Shown: piece after piece, positions 33,730-43,010 of the stretch
Numbering within the stretch: the first letter of the stretch is position 1
Layout of the letters: every line of letters begins with the position of its first letter
Source of the DNA: Bacteroidota bacterium
GTDB taxonomy: Bacteria > Bacteroidota > Bacteroidia > Palsa-948
Length of the DNA: 64,000 nucleotides
Assembly (NCBI GenBank): GCA_016195025.1
Contig: JACQAL010000013.1
Span: 35,488 to 99,487, forward strand
Direction: 5' to 3'
Translations under genes and position numbers: made by a program
Notes under the pieces: model-generated
What the model saw: the letters and a program-made list of their open reading frames with translations, nothing else
Databases searched by the model: none
Told to the model about the DNA's origin: nothing

Positions 33730-34416
33730 ATGAAATCATTCATAAAATTTTTCATCTGCGGAATTTTTTTCTTTTCTCTTTCTTCTTCCTTTGCACAGCA
33801 AGGAACTATGAGCACTCAAGCGCTTGTTTTCCCCGACTCTTCTTATTTGGGTTACTCGGATTCTACAATTTCAGTTATTGTGAAAAATCTTGATACCTCT
33901 GTGTATTCCGGCTCTATCAGCATTTGGATTGGAACAGCTTACAATGGTTTTTCTCCTGTTCAATTTTGTTTTATCCAACAGGTAACCTTACTGCCCAACG
34001 ATACTGTTTCAACAGCATGCAACATTATTTTTGACACTACTAATTTTACAGGAGGGAATAATATAGTTGTAGTATGGTCGTCAGGCAATGCGAAAACAGC
34101 TGCCGATTCTATTTGGACTTCTGTATATTTAGATTCTTCTGGCGCAGGAGTTCATGAAATCTTAAACTCGTTTTCGTTCTCGCTTCACCCTTCCATTACG
34201 AGCAATTATATTCACATAGAAGTATACAAACAGGAAATCACATTGGAGAAAATCCGCATCCTCGATATTATGGGAAAGGAAATAAATTCCATTGCTCTCT
34301 CTCAAAGAGAAAAGAAAAACCTTGTGGATGTTTCCAATCTTCAGAGCGGAATTTATTTTCTCGAAGTTTCCGCTGGAAGTTTCCGCAGTACAAGAAAGTT
34401 TGTTAAGATAGATTAA
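33730..34416 (+). CDS. Small secreted T9SS type A cargo protein
   Basis: This is a 228-residue exported protein. The ATG at 33730 gives the signal peptide MKSFIKFFICGIFFFSLSSSFAQQ and has a Shine-Dalgarno-like AAGGAG. The longer frame from 33688 would start upstream of the -7 box. Residues ~25-145 form an Ig/CARDB-like beta-sandwich (SYLGYSDSTISVIVKNLDTSVYSGSISI...NIIFDTTNFTGGNNIVVVWSSGNAKTAADSI). The type A CTD covers ~155-228 (SFSLHPSITSNYIHIEVYK; SGIYFLEVSAGSFRSTRKFVKID). Its partner or substrate is unknown. Confidence 0.8.
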   Translation: MKSFIKFFICGIFFFSLSSSFAQQGTMSTQALVFPDSSYLGYSDSTISVIVKNLDTSVYSGSISIWIGTAYNGFSPVQFCFIQQVTLLPNDTVSTACNIIFDTTNFTGGNNIVVVWSSGNAKTAADSIWTSVYLDSSGAGVHEILNSFSFSLHPSITSNYIHIEVYKQEITLEKIRILDIMGKEINSIALSQREKKNLVDVSNLQSGIYFLEVSAGSFRSTRKFVKID

Positions 34417-34475
34417 CGATTGTTTCTCCTCTCTTAATTTCTTTTTCAGTAAATTCGCTCTGAAAATTTTACAAC

Positions 34476-36446
34476 GTGCCTGTCATTTCAAAAATATCTT
34501 CTTCGCAATACTGCAATTCTCTTTTTGAATATTCCCGCTTCAAAACGCGCGAAGTGAAAGTTGGGGATTTAGGAATTGGCGGAAACAATCCCATCCGCAT
34601 TCAGTCCATGACCACGACCGATACGATGAATACAATTAAAACCGTTGAGCAATCCATCCGCATGATTGAAGCAGGATGTGAACTCGTGAGAATCACCGCG
34701 CCAAGTCTGAACGAAGCAAAGAATTTGGAGAACATAAAAAGTGAATTGCGCAAGCGCGGATATAACACTCCGATTTGCGCTGATATACATTTTACTCCCA
34801 ATGCAGCGGAAACCGCAGCAAGAATTGTAGAAAAAGTTAGAGTGAATCCCGGAAACTATGCCGACCGAAAAAAATTTGAACATATTGAATACACTGATAA
34901 AAGTTACGATGAAGAACTGGAAAGAATCCGCGAGCGACTTACTCCTCTTGTAAAAATCTGCAAAGAGAACGGAACAACTATGAGAATCGGAACCAATCAC
35001 GGTTCGCTCAGCGATAGGATTCTCAGCCGCTACGGTGATACTCCGCTTGGAATGGTGGAAAGCGCTTTCGAATTCCTGCGCATCTGCGAAGAAAATAATT
35101 TTCATGAAATTATTCTTTCAATGAAAGCCAGCAACACGCAGGTGATGGTGCAAGCATATCGTTTGCTTGTGCATAAAATGATGGAGACAGACAGAAATTA
35201 TCCTTTGCATTTAGGAGTGACAGAAGCCGGAGATGGAGAAGACGGAAGAATAAAATCTGCCGTAGGAATCGGAACGCTTTTGGAAGATGGACTCGGTGAT
35301 ACCATTCGCGTTTCGCTTACAGAAGAATCCGAATTTGAAATTCCTGTTGCGAAAAATTTAGCAGAGCGATATTCAAATAGAAAAAATCATAAACAAATTC
35401 CAACTGGCTCAAATCTCAAATATAATCCATTTGAATATTCAAGAAGAGACACTAAACAAGTCGGTAATATTGGTGGACATAATGTTCCGAGAGTGATTGC
35501 TGATTTTTCAGACAAGCAAAAGATTACTCCCGCGAAATTATTTTCTATAGGGTATAATTATTCTGTCCCGCTGGATAAATGGAATTTGACTGACCAGGCG
35601 TGCGATTATATTTATCTGGGAGATAATGAAATTGATTTTGAAATTCCGGGAACGCTGGGGTTAATTTATAATTCTCAAACTTTTGCGAAACTGAAAAATA
35701 AAACCCGCGCTTATCCTCTTTTCTGCGGGACTGAATATTTAAAAGCAAAAGATTCCTCGGCTCCGCTCGGAATGACAAGCCCAGAATTAAATTTTGTGGT
35801 GGTTGATATTGATGCATTAATTCACAATTCACAATTCACAATTCACAAGTTAGACCCAACTGTAGTTTTCGTGTTTGATACTATGAATGAACACGGAATG
35901 GCTGAACAGCGCAGAATGTTTTTTGAATTAACGGATTCTAAAATTCCTGTCATCATAAAAAGAAATTTTTTGAATCTTTCCGAAGAAAAATTTCAGTTGT
36001 ATTCTTCCACAGATTTCGGAGGATTGTTTTTGGATGGCTTCGGAGATGGAATCTGGATCAAACAAAAAAATTGTGTGTCTCCTCAAATTATTAACTCAAC
36101 TGCATTTGGAATTCTTCAGGCGACCCGCACACGGATTTCAAAGACGGAATATATTTCCTGTCCATCCTGCGGAAGAACATTGTTTGATTTACAGGAGACC
36201 ACAGGAAAAATCCGAGCGCGAACTTCTCATCTCAAAGGAGTGAAAATAGGAATCATGGGTTGCATTGTAAATGGTCCCGGTGAAATGGCGGATGCGGATT
36301 ACGGCTATGTGGGAACGGGCGTTGGAAAAATCACACTCTATAAAGGAAAAGAAGTGGTGAAAAGAAATATCTCTGCTGAGACGGCAGTGGATGAGCTCAT
36401 CACGCTCATTAAAGAAGGCGGTGACTGGGTAGAAAAAGAAAATTAA
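34476..36446 (+). CDS. ispG: 4-hydroxy-3-methylbut-2-enyl-diphosphate synthase, Bacteroidota long form
   Basis: IspG reductively converts MEcPP to HMBPP in the MEP isoprenoid pathway. This is the long form (656 residues), with a TIM-barrel N-terminus (IRIQSMTTTDTMNTIKTVEQ; CADIHFTPNAAE; RVNPGNYADRKK), an inserted middle domain, and the C-terminal [4Fe-4S] domain (SCPSCGRTLFDLQ ... GIMGCIVNGPGEMADADYGYVG). Two repeats are translated in the middle domain: DSSAPLGMTS (35751-35777) and HNSQFTIHK (35820-35847). The start is the GTG at 34476. The 3' end overlaps the convergent glycosidase-like gene by 4 bp. Confidence 0.95.
   Translation: MPVISKISSSQYCNSLFEYSRFKTREVKVGDLGIGGNNPIRIQSMTTTDTMNTIKTVEQSIRMIEAGCELVRITAPSLNEAKNLENIKSELRKRGYNTPICADIHFTPNAAETAARIVEKVRVNPGNYADRKKFEHIEYTDKSYDEELERIRERLTPLVKICKENGTTMRIGTNHGSLSDRILSRYGDTPLGMVESAFEFLRICEENNFHEIILSMKASNTQVMVQAYRLLVHKMMETDRNYPLHLGVTEAGDGEDGRIKSAVGIGTLLEDGLGDTIRVSLTEESEFEIPVAKNLAERYSNRKNHKQIPTGSNLKYNPFEYSRRDTKQVGNIGGHNVPRVIADFSDKQKITPAKLFSIGYNYSVPLDKWNLTDQACDYIYLGDNEIDFEIPGTLGLIYNSQTFAKLKNKTRAYPLFCGTEYLKAKDSSAPLGMTSPELNFVVVDIDALIHNSQFTIHKLDPTVVFVFDTMNEHGMAEQRRMFFELTDSKIPVIIKRNFLNLSEEKFQLYSSTDFGGLFLDGFGDGIWIKQKNCVSPQIINSTAFGILQATRTRISKTEYISCPSCGRTLFDLQETTGKIRARTSHLKGVKIGIMGCIVNGPGEMADADYGYVGTGVGKITLYKGKEVVKRNISAETAVDELITLIKEGGDWVEKEN
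35751..35777. repeat. Interspersed repeat inside ispG ('CCTCGG...CTCGGAATGACA' type)
   Basis: GATTCCTCGGCTCCGCTCGG followed by AATGACA has the form of the common intergenic repeat whose spurious translations contain 'SSxPLGMT'. Here it is translated in frame as DSSAPLGMTS. Confidence 0.6.
35820..35847. repeat. 7-bp tandem array (ATTCACA)4 inside ispG
   Basis: Four perfect ATTCACA units, only 42 bp downstream of the other ispG repeat. Encodes HNSQFTIHK. Confidence 0.93.
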
Positions 36447-38323
36447 TTTGTTATAATAATTTTCTGTCCATGGATTTTATTTCCATAGGTGATTTTCAGA
36501 AAATAAATCCCATCTTGCAAATTCACATTTTCAACAAAAATTATTTTCTGATTCAAGGCATTTTTTTCTTCGGAATAAACTTTCTCCCCGAGCGTGTTAA
36601 ACATTTCCATTTTTATTTTCCCTGAAACATTATTTTGCAATTCAATGAAAAAATTCCCATTGGAAGGATTCGGGTAAACAAAGGAATTTTCTTCCGGATA
36701 ATTTTCTGCAAATCCGGTTACAGAACAATTTGAATTTTGAAAATTGATATAATCCGTCAGCACGCTGTATTTTTGCGAAGTAGTTTGATAAATATTCGTC
36801 AAAGCGCCCATCACGCCTGAACCCGCAAGGACAAAATGATTGAACAGCGTTGCTTTGGATAAAGTGCGCACTGAATCGAGCCACTCGTTATACAAATTAT
36901 AAATTCTCACATCGCTTTGCATAGCGGTTATTGCTGTTCTAATAGCAGTGCATGTTACTGTTGAGGCGGCAATATTCGGACCGCCTTCGTAAAAAACCAA
37001 TGAGGTGTTTCGGTTTTGCGCGATGGTATCAAATTTCCATTGCCATGCCATGCTCTCGTTCATGCGCGTTCTTCCGAGATTAATTAATGTGTCAATTAAA
37101 ATTGTTGTTGGCTCGGTTGATAAAGTGGTGCAGTTAGCGTTCCATCTGGTATAGTCGGCCGCCTTAGGCGATATGTAAGGTGCGACAGAAATTGCATCAG
37201 CGCCACTGCCGTTGTTAAGAAGATAGTTCATCATGGTTGTCATTTGCGAAACGCCCTGATTCAGGTCGTTGCCCGAGCACAAACGCACCACGCGCGCAGC
37301 CATTGCAGAGCCGAATACATTTTTCCAGAGGTCAAAAGTTTTTTTGAAATGAAATGCTGTTTTCTGAGAATGATTTGTAAGGGTAGAAGAAGAATTATTC
37401 GGGTCGTCAATCCAATTATAATTTGTCGGTGACAACAATTGATTCCAGCATTCATTTGAATACTCCAGATAAATTTTCAGATTGGGATTTAAGTTGTCGC
37501 GGAATAAAGTTGCCAGTTGAATAATATAATTTGTATCCGCCTGCGTGGGAATGCTGAGCCAGCAATCTTTTTGTTGTTGATTGCAAAGCGCGATGGCATA
37601 TTCCCATGCAATACCGATGGTATTTAAACTTCCGCCTGATGCGCCCTGCGTGTAATACGAAGGCAATCTCCTGTTCTGCCATTGCACTTCGGTATTGGTG
37701 TTCATGTTATTCCATTCCATAAACCGCAGCGCGGTGAACGGAGTTATTTTATTTATGAACGCCAGATTAAAAGTATCTGATACGGAATCATTCGGCATCA
37801 TTACTTTTATATCCCGCACAGGATTGCTTACATCTGAAAAAACAATTTTCATGATGATGCCGTTGTTGGTTGGGGTGCTGACGGTAACATACTGCGAACC
37901 GTTACCGGAAGTAACATCCGCGCCCGAAGCATCTCCGCCAAACCGCAGCGTTCCGTTTCCGCTGAACCATACATAATAATTTCCCGAAGGATAATTTCCG
38001 CTGACGCCCTGCAGCATTTGCGCGCAAACCGAAATTCCAGACATGGGCGCCTGCAGCGGATAACCGTCAGCATCAAAAGAAAATAAAGACAACTGATTGG
38101 TATTTGTAGTTGTGGCGGCACCTGTGGATGATTGCGTGTAAAATGTATCACATCCCTTAATAATATTCGCAAACGGCTGCTGGTAATCAAAATTAAACTG
38201 GGCAGTGCGGATGCTGAACAAATTCATGCCGAGTTTCATGCGGCAGGTATCGGATGTTTGCGCATTTATTTTTCCCAGAAAGAAAAATAAAATAAAAACT
38301 GCCGGGAGTTGTTTCGCTTTCAT
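36443..38323 (-). CDS. Secreted GH-A-clan-like glycosidase, T9SS type A (copy 2)
   Basis: This 626-residue exported protein has a signal peptide (MKAKQLPAVFILFFFLGKINAQ). A beta-rich N-terminal module (~25-190) contains FDADGYPLQAPMSG and GNYYVWFSGNGTLRFGG. A TIM-barrel-like region follows (~195-540). Candidate catalytic residues are Glu291 in KIYLEYSNECWN (acid/base, following Asn as in clan GH-A) and Glu446 in LVFYEGG (nucleophile position). The type A CTD covers ~550-626. Its paralog is the gene at 41077-42945 (EYSNELWN, FYEGG). It is the last gene of the TetR-linked operon, 4 bp after the esterase-like gene. No named family is assigned and the substrate is unknown. Confidence 0.75.
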   Translation of the reverse strand: MKAKQLPAVFILFFFLGKINAQTSDTCRMKLGMNLFSIRTAQFNFDYQQPFANIIKGCDTFYTQSSTGAATTTNTNQLSLFSFDADGYPLQAPMSGISVCAQMLQGVSGNYPSGNYYVWFSGNGTLRFGGDASGADVTSGNGSQYVTVSTPTNNGIIMKIVFSDVSNPVRDIKVMMPNDSVSDTFNLAFINKITPFTALRFMEWNNMNTNTEVQWQNRRLPSYYTQGASGGSLNTIGIAWEYAIALCNQQQKDCWLSIPTQADTNYIIQLATLFRDNLNPNLKIYLEYSNECWNQLLSPTNYNWIDDPNNSSSTLTNHSQKTAFHFKKTFDLWKNVFGSAMAARVVRLCSGNDLNQGVSQMTTMMNYLLNNGSGADAISVAPYISPKAADYTRWNANCTTLSTEPTTILIDTLINLGRTRMNESMAWQWKFDTIAQNRNTSLVFYEGGPNIAASTVTCTAIRTAITAMQSDVRIYNLYNEWLDSVRTLSKATLFNHFVLAGSGVMGALTNIYQTTSQKYSVLTDYINFQNSNCSVTGFAENYPEENSFVYPNPSNGNFFIELQNNVSGKIKMEMFNTLGEKVYSEEKNALNQKIIFVENVNLQDGIYFLKITYGNKIHGQKIIITN

Positions 38324-38327
38324 CGGA

Positions 38328-39620
38328 TTATTTTTGAATGATTATTTTTTCATCGAACGAATTTTTTCCTGCCATTACTTTCAGAAAATAAATTCCGCTG
38401 GGCTGAGAAGATAAATCAATTAAGGATTTAGGATTTAGGATTAAAGATTTGTAAATACATTCTCCCAGCACATTGTAAATCTCAAGATTTGAGATTTGAG
38501 ATTTGAGACCTGCCTGCGCAGGCAGGTTTGAGATTTGGAATTTTCCTGATGTGGGATTCGGATAAACAGAAATACCATTCTCCAAAGAAATTTCATTCAC
38601 AGCAGTTAGCGGACAAAAAGAAGGCGAAGAATTAAAAAACCAAGAACACGACAGCGAATCATTCTGATAAAAAGTGAGGAGCCAGTTTGCTACTTTGGCT
38701 GCACCTGTAGGAATAGATGGATGCGTTCCGTCATTCTGTAAATCCGTTGGGCAGGTAATAAATATATTTGAATTGGTTGCTTCGGGCGTGCTTCCATCCG
38801 ACCACATATAAATTCCCCATGATAAAAACGGAGAACGAATATTACTTCCTGAATATGCGAGCGCGGTATCTCCGTTAATCTGCTCTTCAATAATTTCTTT
38901 TACCGCCCAACCGGTGTAATACGCAAATGGTTCAGGATTGAGAGTGGAAGAAGCGTAGCGTGCAGAAATGCGGCTTGCCATGTAACAAAGTTTTGCATTC
39001 GGAAATCTTGTTTTTATTTCGTGCATAATCCGTTTGAACTGCACGATGAGAGAATCATAATAGATTTGAACAGTCATCGTTCCTGCAGGGTCTGCTTCCT
39101 TAAACCAAATCACTTCCACTTGGTTTGCAGTTACTCCTGCACTGCTGAGCCGCGTTGCCACCGTGCTCCAGTAAGTGGAATATTGCGAAAGCCATGGCGA
39201 TGAAATTCTATCTGCCGACATTCCGCCTTGCGCTCCATCCACCAAAGTGAGTTTCGGGTTTTTGTTTGCGTAGGCATTCGCCAGCGGAATAAATTGCTGC
39301 GCTTCATAAGTAGTATTTGACATTCCGATGCTCATCCATACAATTTTTCCGTTGGTCATATCCACATTGCCCGATGAATTAAGCGGAAGAACTTGCTGCG
39401 CGATTTGCGTTCCCGCACCCTTGTGCGTAGCGGGAAGATAGTTCGAACCGTTCGGATAAAGTCCGCCTGTCCAAGTGACGCTCCATGCATTTGTGAATGT
39501 TCCACTTCCTAAATCATTGATAGGAGTGAAACCCGTTGAAGCGGCTGTGCAGTTTGCCTGCCCGAAAGATTTTGCCGCCAATAGAAATAAAATGACGAAG
39601 GAGAATAATTGTGTTTTCAT
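38328..39620 (-). CDS. Secreted SGNH-hydrolase-like esterase, T9SS type A (copy 2)
   Basis: This 430-residue exported protein has a signal peptide (MKTQLFSFVILFLLAAKSFGQ). SGNH-like blocks are visible: SIGMSNTT with candidate nucleophile Ser101, LVDGAQGGMSA (block II Gly), and NDGTHPSIPTGAAKVA with the DxxH pair Asp297/His300. Such enzymes are typically carbohydrate esterases. The type A CTD covers ~355-430 and contains two 7-bp arrays and a nested 18-bp palindrome (38424-38531), translated as ISNLPAQAGLKSQISNL. The terminal GIYFLKVMAGKNSFDEKIIIQK is intact. It lies 19 bp after its paralog at 39640 and 4 bp before the glycosidase-like gene. Confidence 0.77.
   Translation of the reverse strand: MKTQLFSFVILFLLAAKSFGQANCTAASTGFTPINDLGSGTFTNAWSVTWTGGLYPNGSNYLPATHKGAGTQIAQQVLPLNSSGNVDMTNGKIVWMSIGMSNTTYEAQQFIPLANAYANKNPKLTLVDGAQGGMSADRISSPWLSQYSTYWSTVATRLSSAGVTANQVEVIWFKEADPAGTMTVQIYYDSLIVQFKRIMHEIKTRFPNAKLCYMASRISARYASSTLNPEPFAYYTGWAVKEIIEEQINGDTALAYSGSNIRSPFLSWGIYMWSDGSTPEATNSNIFITCPTDLQNDGTHPSIPTGAAKVANWLLTFYQNDSLSCSWFFNSSPSFCPLTAVNEISLENGISVYPNPTSGKFQISNLPAQAGLKSQISNLEIYNVLGECIYKSLILNPKSLIDLSSQPSGIYFLKVMAGKNSFDEKIIIQK
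38424..38531. repeat. Nested 7-bp arrays and 18-bp palindrome inside an esterase CTD
   Basis: GGATTTA x3 (38424-38444, last unit imperfect) lies upstream. (GATTTGA)3 (38486-38506) is interrupted by the perfect palindrome CCTGCCTGCGCAGGCAGG (38509-38526), after which TTTGAGATTTGG resumes. It reads as if the palindrome inserted into an existing array. Confidence 0.85.
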
Positions 39621-39639
39621 TGTGGTTGATTTTTAATGT

Positions 39640-41037
39640 TTATTTTATAATGACTACTTTTTCTGAATACAAATTTTTTTCTTCTGATATAATGAGGTTA
39701 TAAATTCCTTCAGGTAAATTCAAATCAAGAGTAAAAATCTTTTCGGAGGAGTTTTCTTTTATTGCGCAATAAATTTTTTTTCCGAGCGCGGAGTAAACTT
39801 CAATTTTAATTTTTTCGGGAACAGTTTTCAACTCAACTGAAATTTTTCCAACAGATGGATTTGGATAAACTTTTATTTCTTTTTTATTCGGCAGTTCATT
39901 TGTTCCGGTAGTTGAACAGTATCCGGTAAAACAAGGATTGCCGCTCGCAGTAAACCAAGGATAACAGGTTGAATCGGTTTTAAACATGCACAGCAGCAAG
40001 TTGCCTACTTTGCGTGCACCGCTTAAAGACGGATGTGTTCCGTCCAATGCAAATTCATTTGGACAAGTCCAATTAATGGATGGATAATTTACCTGGGGAA
40101 TAATTCCATCGCTCCACAAATACGGGCTCCACGCAATCCATGGAGCAACTCTTCCGCTTCCTGAATAAGGAAGCAATCCGTTGATTTGGTCTTCAATAAC
40201 TTTTTTGCATGTCCATCCTTGTATGTAAGCAAAGGGCTCAGGATTCAGAACCGAAGTAACATCGGCATACCGCGCAGATATTCTGCTGGAGATATAACAC
40301 ACTTTCACATTGGGATAGCGGGTAACAATTTCAAGCAAGGCGCGCTTGAATTGCACAACCAATGAATCATAAAATTCTTCCCTGCATTGATTGGAATTTG
40401 CGCTTGTACAATTTGAAGTATATAATATATTACTGGGCGGAGCAGGATTCGTTTCCTTAAACCAAACCGCCTGTACTTGTTTGGGTCTGCTGCCGCTCGC
40501 AGTAACGAGAGCGCCATAAACTCCAACCGGGTTGCTGCTGCTTCCCCAATAATTATTGTATGGCGTTCCTCCCTGATACCACGGTGAAGTAATCAGCATG
40601 GCGGGAAATCCTCCCTGGGCTCCGTTGACACAAACGACTTTTGAATTTTTGCAGGGGTCTATGTTGGCAAGCGAATCAAACTCGCATGCTTCAATATTTG
40701 TATTTGATAATCCGATGGAGAGTAAAACAATTTTTCCAGTCGGGCTTGGATTGCCTGCCGTATCGAGCGGCTGAAGTTGTGAAGCAAGTGTAATGCCTGC
40801 CGCTTTATGCGATGCCGGAATAAAGTTGGAGCCATTCGGATATAATCCTCCCTGCATGGAATTTCCGTTCCAGTTGTTTACCCAGGTTCCTGTTCCTAAA
40901 TCGTGAATGGGAGTAAACCCTGTTTGCGCTGCCGTGCAGTTAGGCGTTCCGGTTGCTGAGGAAGGGTTGCAGCCGCCTTGCGACCAACCGTTCAGCGATA
41001 CCTGAATAAAAAATAAAAGAGTAAAGATGTTTTTCAT
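39640..41037 (-). CDS. Secreted SGNH-hydrolase-like esterase, T9SS type A (copy 1)
   Basis: This 465-residue paralog of the previous gene has a signal peptide (MKNIFTLLFFIQVSLNGWSQ). The SGNH-like blocks are SIGLSNTN (Ser111), CVNGAQGGFPA, and LDGTHPSLSGARKVG (Asp332/His335). Shared non-catalytic segments (GGLYPNGSNFIPASHKAAG; VKVCYISSRISARYA; NPEPFAYIQGW) show clear common descent. Extra cysteines occur in this copy. The type A CTD covers the end (IKVYPNPSVGKISVELK; GIYNLIISEEKNLYSEKVVIIK). It lies 39 bp after the first glycosidase-like gene in the operon. Confidence 0.77.
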   Translation of the reverse strand: MKNIFTLLFFIQVSLNGWSQGGCNPSSATGTPNCTAAQTGFTPIHDLGTGTWVNNWNGNSMQGGLYPNGSNFIPASHKAAGITLASQLQPLDTAGNPSPTGKIVLLSIGLSNTNIEACEFDSLANIDPCKNSKVVCVNGAQGGFPAMLITSPWYQGGTPYNNYWGSSSNPVGVYGALVTASGSRPKQVQAVWFKETNPAPPSNILYTSNCTSANSNQCREEFYDSLVVQFKRALLEIVTRYPNVKVCYISSRISARYADVTSVLNPEPFAYIQGWTCKKVIEDQINGLLPYSGSGRVAPWIAWSPYLWSDGIIPQVNYPSINWTCPNEFALDGTHPSLSGARKVGNLLLCMFKTDSTCYPWFTASGNPCFTGYCSTTGTNELPNKKEIKVYPNPSVGKISVELKTVPEKIKIEVYSALGKKIYCAIKENSSEKIFTLDLNLPEGIYNLIISEEKNLYSEKVVIIK

Positions 41038-41076
41038 TGTGACGGTTTTTATTTTTGTGATGTGTGTTTAAAAAAT

Positions 41077-42945
41077 TTATTTACAAATGACGATTTTCGA
41101 TTGCTTTGTTTTCCCTTCAGAACTTACTTTTATAAAATAAATTCCATTCTGTTGCGAAGACAAATCAATTATTGAATTAACGGGTGAATGAGTTGATGAA
41201 TAAATTTTTTCACCAAGCACATTGTAAATTTCCAACCTTTCAACTTTCAAACTTTGTAACCCTGCAATCGTAAACTTTCCGCATGATGGATTAGGAAAAA
41301 CAGTGATTGAATTATTTTTTGTCATTTCGGAAACGCCCGTTGAAGCAGAGCAATTAAATATATTGTTCATCAGCGCGCGGTATTTTACAGACGGATTTAC
41401 GCTTGTATCCTGAAATACGCTTTCGAGCGCTCCCCATGGTGGAGCACCGTTCAGAAATTCTCCCCTGTCGCTGAACAAAACAAAGTGCATGAACAAATCA
41501 AGCGTAGTTGAGTCGCGCAGGAATTTGAATTCATTCATATAACAGTTGTACATAGCCGTATCTAACTGCGCATTGTAAATGGCAGGATTGTAAGGATGAG
41601 TTGAATAATTTTGCGGATCTAAATCTTGACCTCCTTCATAAAATATGTAACGCAATCCATACTGTGTTGCAGTTTGATTATTAGCAAGAGTTCCCATATG
41701 CATTGACGGAATATTTTTTCGTGCAAGATTGATTGCCTGAAGAGGCGTAGTAGACGCGCCCCATGCATTCAGTGTATCATAGTCATGATGATTGTAGGTA
41801 GGATTCTGCCTGAAGGTTAAAAAATAATCTGCTGGAGCAAGTGCATCAGCCCCGCTTCCATTATTAATAAGGTAAGCCATTTCCTGCTGACCGTACCATG
41901 GAGTCGTGAGTTGAGAACCAACTACTCTCACAATCCGCGAGGAGAATTGGCTTCCGAAAACCATTTGCCATATATCAAAATTCTTTTTATAGAAGTAAGC
42001 AATTCGCTGAGCCGAATTCAAACTCTGCGGAGCATTCGCCTGCACCCAGGGATACGCAACTGTGTTGGTAGAATTCCAGAGTTCATTGGAATACTCCAGG
42101 TATATTTTCAGATTAGGATTTAAACTGTCTCTCATCATCTGCGCAAGGTTCATCACATAATCTGAATCAGCTGCATGCGGAACACAAAGCCATAAATCTT
42201 TATTCGCCATGTTACAGAGTTTTACTATGTACTCATAAGCACATCCTCTTTTATTGGTTTCGGAAAAATAAGACGATTGCCTGTAAAAAGTTGTCTTTCT
42301 CCTGTCACTCCATTTTACTTCGGTGGATTGCCAGAGCAATTGCCACCACATGGGGCGAATGACTTTGAAAGGAGCGAGATAGTTCAAAAATTTCTGATTG
42401 AACGGCTGAGATTGGTAGGTGAACTCCGTGCCCGGCATCAGCACGCGCACATTGCGCACATGGTCGCTTGCGCTGGAAGAAATAATGGTCATAAATATTC
42501 CTTGTGTTGAGGGAACGACTGTTAAAAGAATTCTTCCCGGATTTGTTACGGTAGCAGCGGTTACATCGCCTGTAAAAGAAAAAGTTCCGGTGCCATCATA
42601 TAAAAGAACATAAGTTCCACTTGGATAAAGAACAGAAGGTTTCTGCCCATATATCATCCTTGTTTGTATCGTTTGTGGCTGACCGTTCACCGTGTAAGGA
42701 ATCTGGAGCGGGTAGCCGTCAGCATCCTGCGGGATAGAATCCATCACATTTGCCGTTGGCAGCGTTGCCCAGCGCAAACATGTTTTCATCAAGTCCACAA
42801 ATGGAACTTCACGGCTCCATGCGTTAAGTTGACCAAGACAAGTTCCAACTGTGATTTGGCAAGAGTCGGGAGGCGCTTGCGCAAAGCAATTTATATTTGT
42901 AAAATAAAATACTGTTATGGCTGCCGCAAGTAAATTTTTTTTCAT
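41077..42945 (-). CDS. Secreted GH-A-clan-like glycosidase, T9SS type A (copy 1)
   Basis: This 622-residue exported protein is the first gene of the operon. After the signal peptide there is a beta-rich module (~25-185: DADGYPLQIPY; SGTYVLLYDGTGTFSFTGDV). A TIM-barrel-like region follows, with candidate catalytic Glu288 (KIYLEYSNELWN) and Glu437 (YIFYEGGQD). MWWQLLWQSTEVKWSDRR corresponds to LRFMEWNNMNTNTEVQWQNRR in the paralog. The type A CTD covers ~550-622 (ITVFPNPSCGKFTIAG; GIYFIKVSSEGKTKQSKIVICK). The operator at 42977-42992 lies 31 nt upstream of the ATG. The four hydrolases should act together on an external glycan; there is no SusC/SusD pair here. Confidence 0.75.
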   Translation of the reverse strand: MKKNLLAAAITVFYFTNINCFAQAPPDSCQITVGTCLGQLNAWSREVPFVDLMKTCLRWATLPTANVMDSIPQDADGYPLQIPYTVNGQPQTIQTRMIYGQKPSVLYPSGTYVLLYDGTGTFSFTGDVTAATVTNPGRILLTVVPSTQGIFMTIISSSASDHVRNVRVLMPGTEFTYQSQPFNQKFLNYLAPFKVIRPMWWQLLWQSTEVKWSDRRKTTFYRQSSYFSETNKRGCAYEYIVKLCNMANKDLWLCVPHAADSDYVMNLAQMMRDSLNPNLKIYLEYSNELWNSTNTVAYPWVQANAPQSLNSAQRIAYFYKKNFDIWQMVFGSQFSSRIVRVVGSQLTTPWYGQQEMAYLINNGSGADALAPADYFLTFRQNPTYNHHDYDTLNAWGASTTPLQAINLARKNIPSMHMGTLANNQTATQYGLRYIFYEGGQDLDPQNYSTHPYNPAIYNAQLDTAMYNCYMNEFKFLRDSTTLDLFMHFVLFSDRGEFLNGAPPWGALESVFQDTSVNPSVKYRALMNNIFNCSASTGVSEMTKNNSITVFPNPSCGKFTIAGLQSLKVERLEIYNVLGEKIYSSTHSPVNSIIDLSSQQNGIYFIKVSSEGKTKQSKIVICK

Positions 42946-42976
42946 TGTTATTGAGATTAAATGTTAGTTCTTATTG

Positions 42977-42992
42977 TTCGACCATTTGGTCT
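42977..42992. promoter_or_regulatory. TetR operator at the hydrolase operon promoter
   Basis: TTCGACCATTTGGTCT contains the perfect 12-bp palindrome GACCATTTGGTC. Apart from the two central bases it is identical to the site at 43650-43665. It lies 31 nt before the first hydrolase ATG and just downstream of a -7-like TTTTTTTG (43002-43009, minus strand), where a repressor would block initiation. Confidence 0.8.
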
Positions 42993-43010
42993 GCCTTTAC
43001 GCAAAAAAAT

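Noticed and set aside
36443..42945. Classical polysaccharide utilisation locus
   Set aside because: No SusC/SusD pair, no hybrid two-component or ECF/anti-sigma regulator beside it; only hydrolases and a TetR gene.
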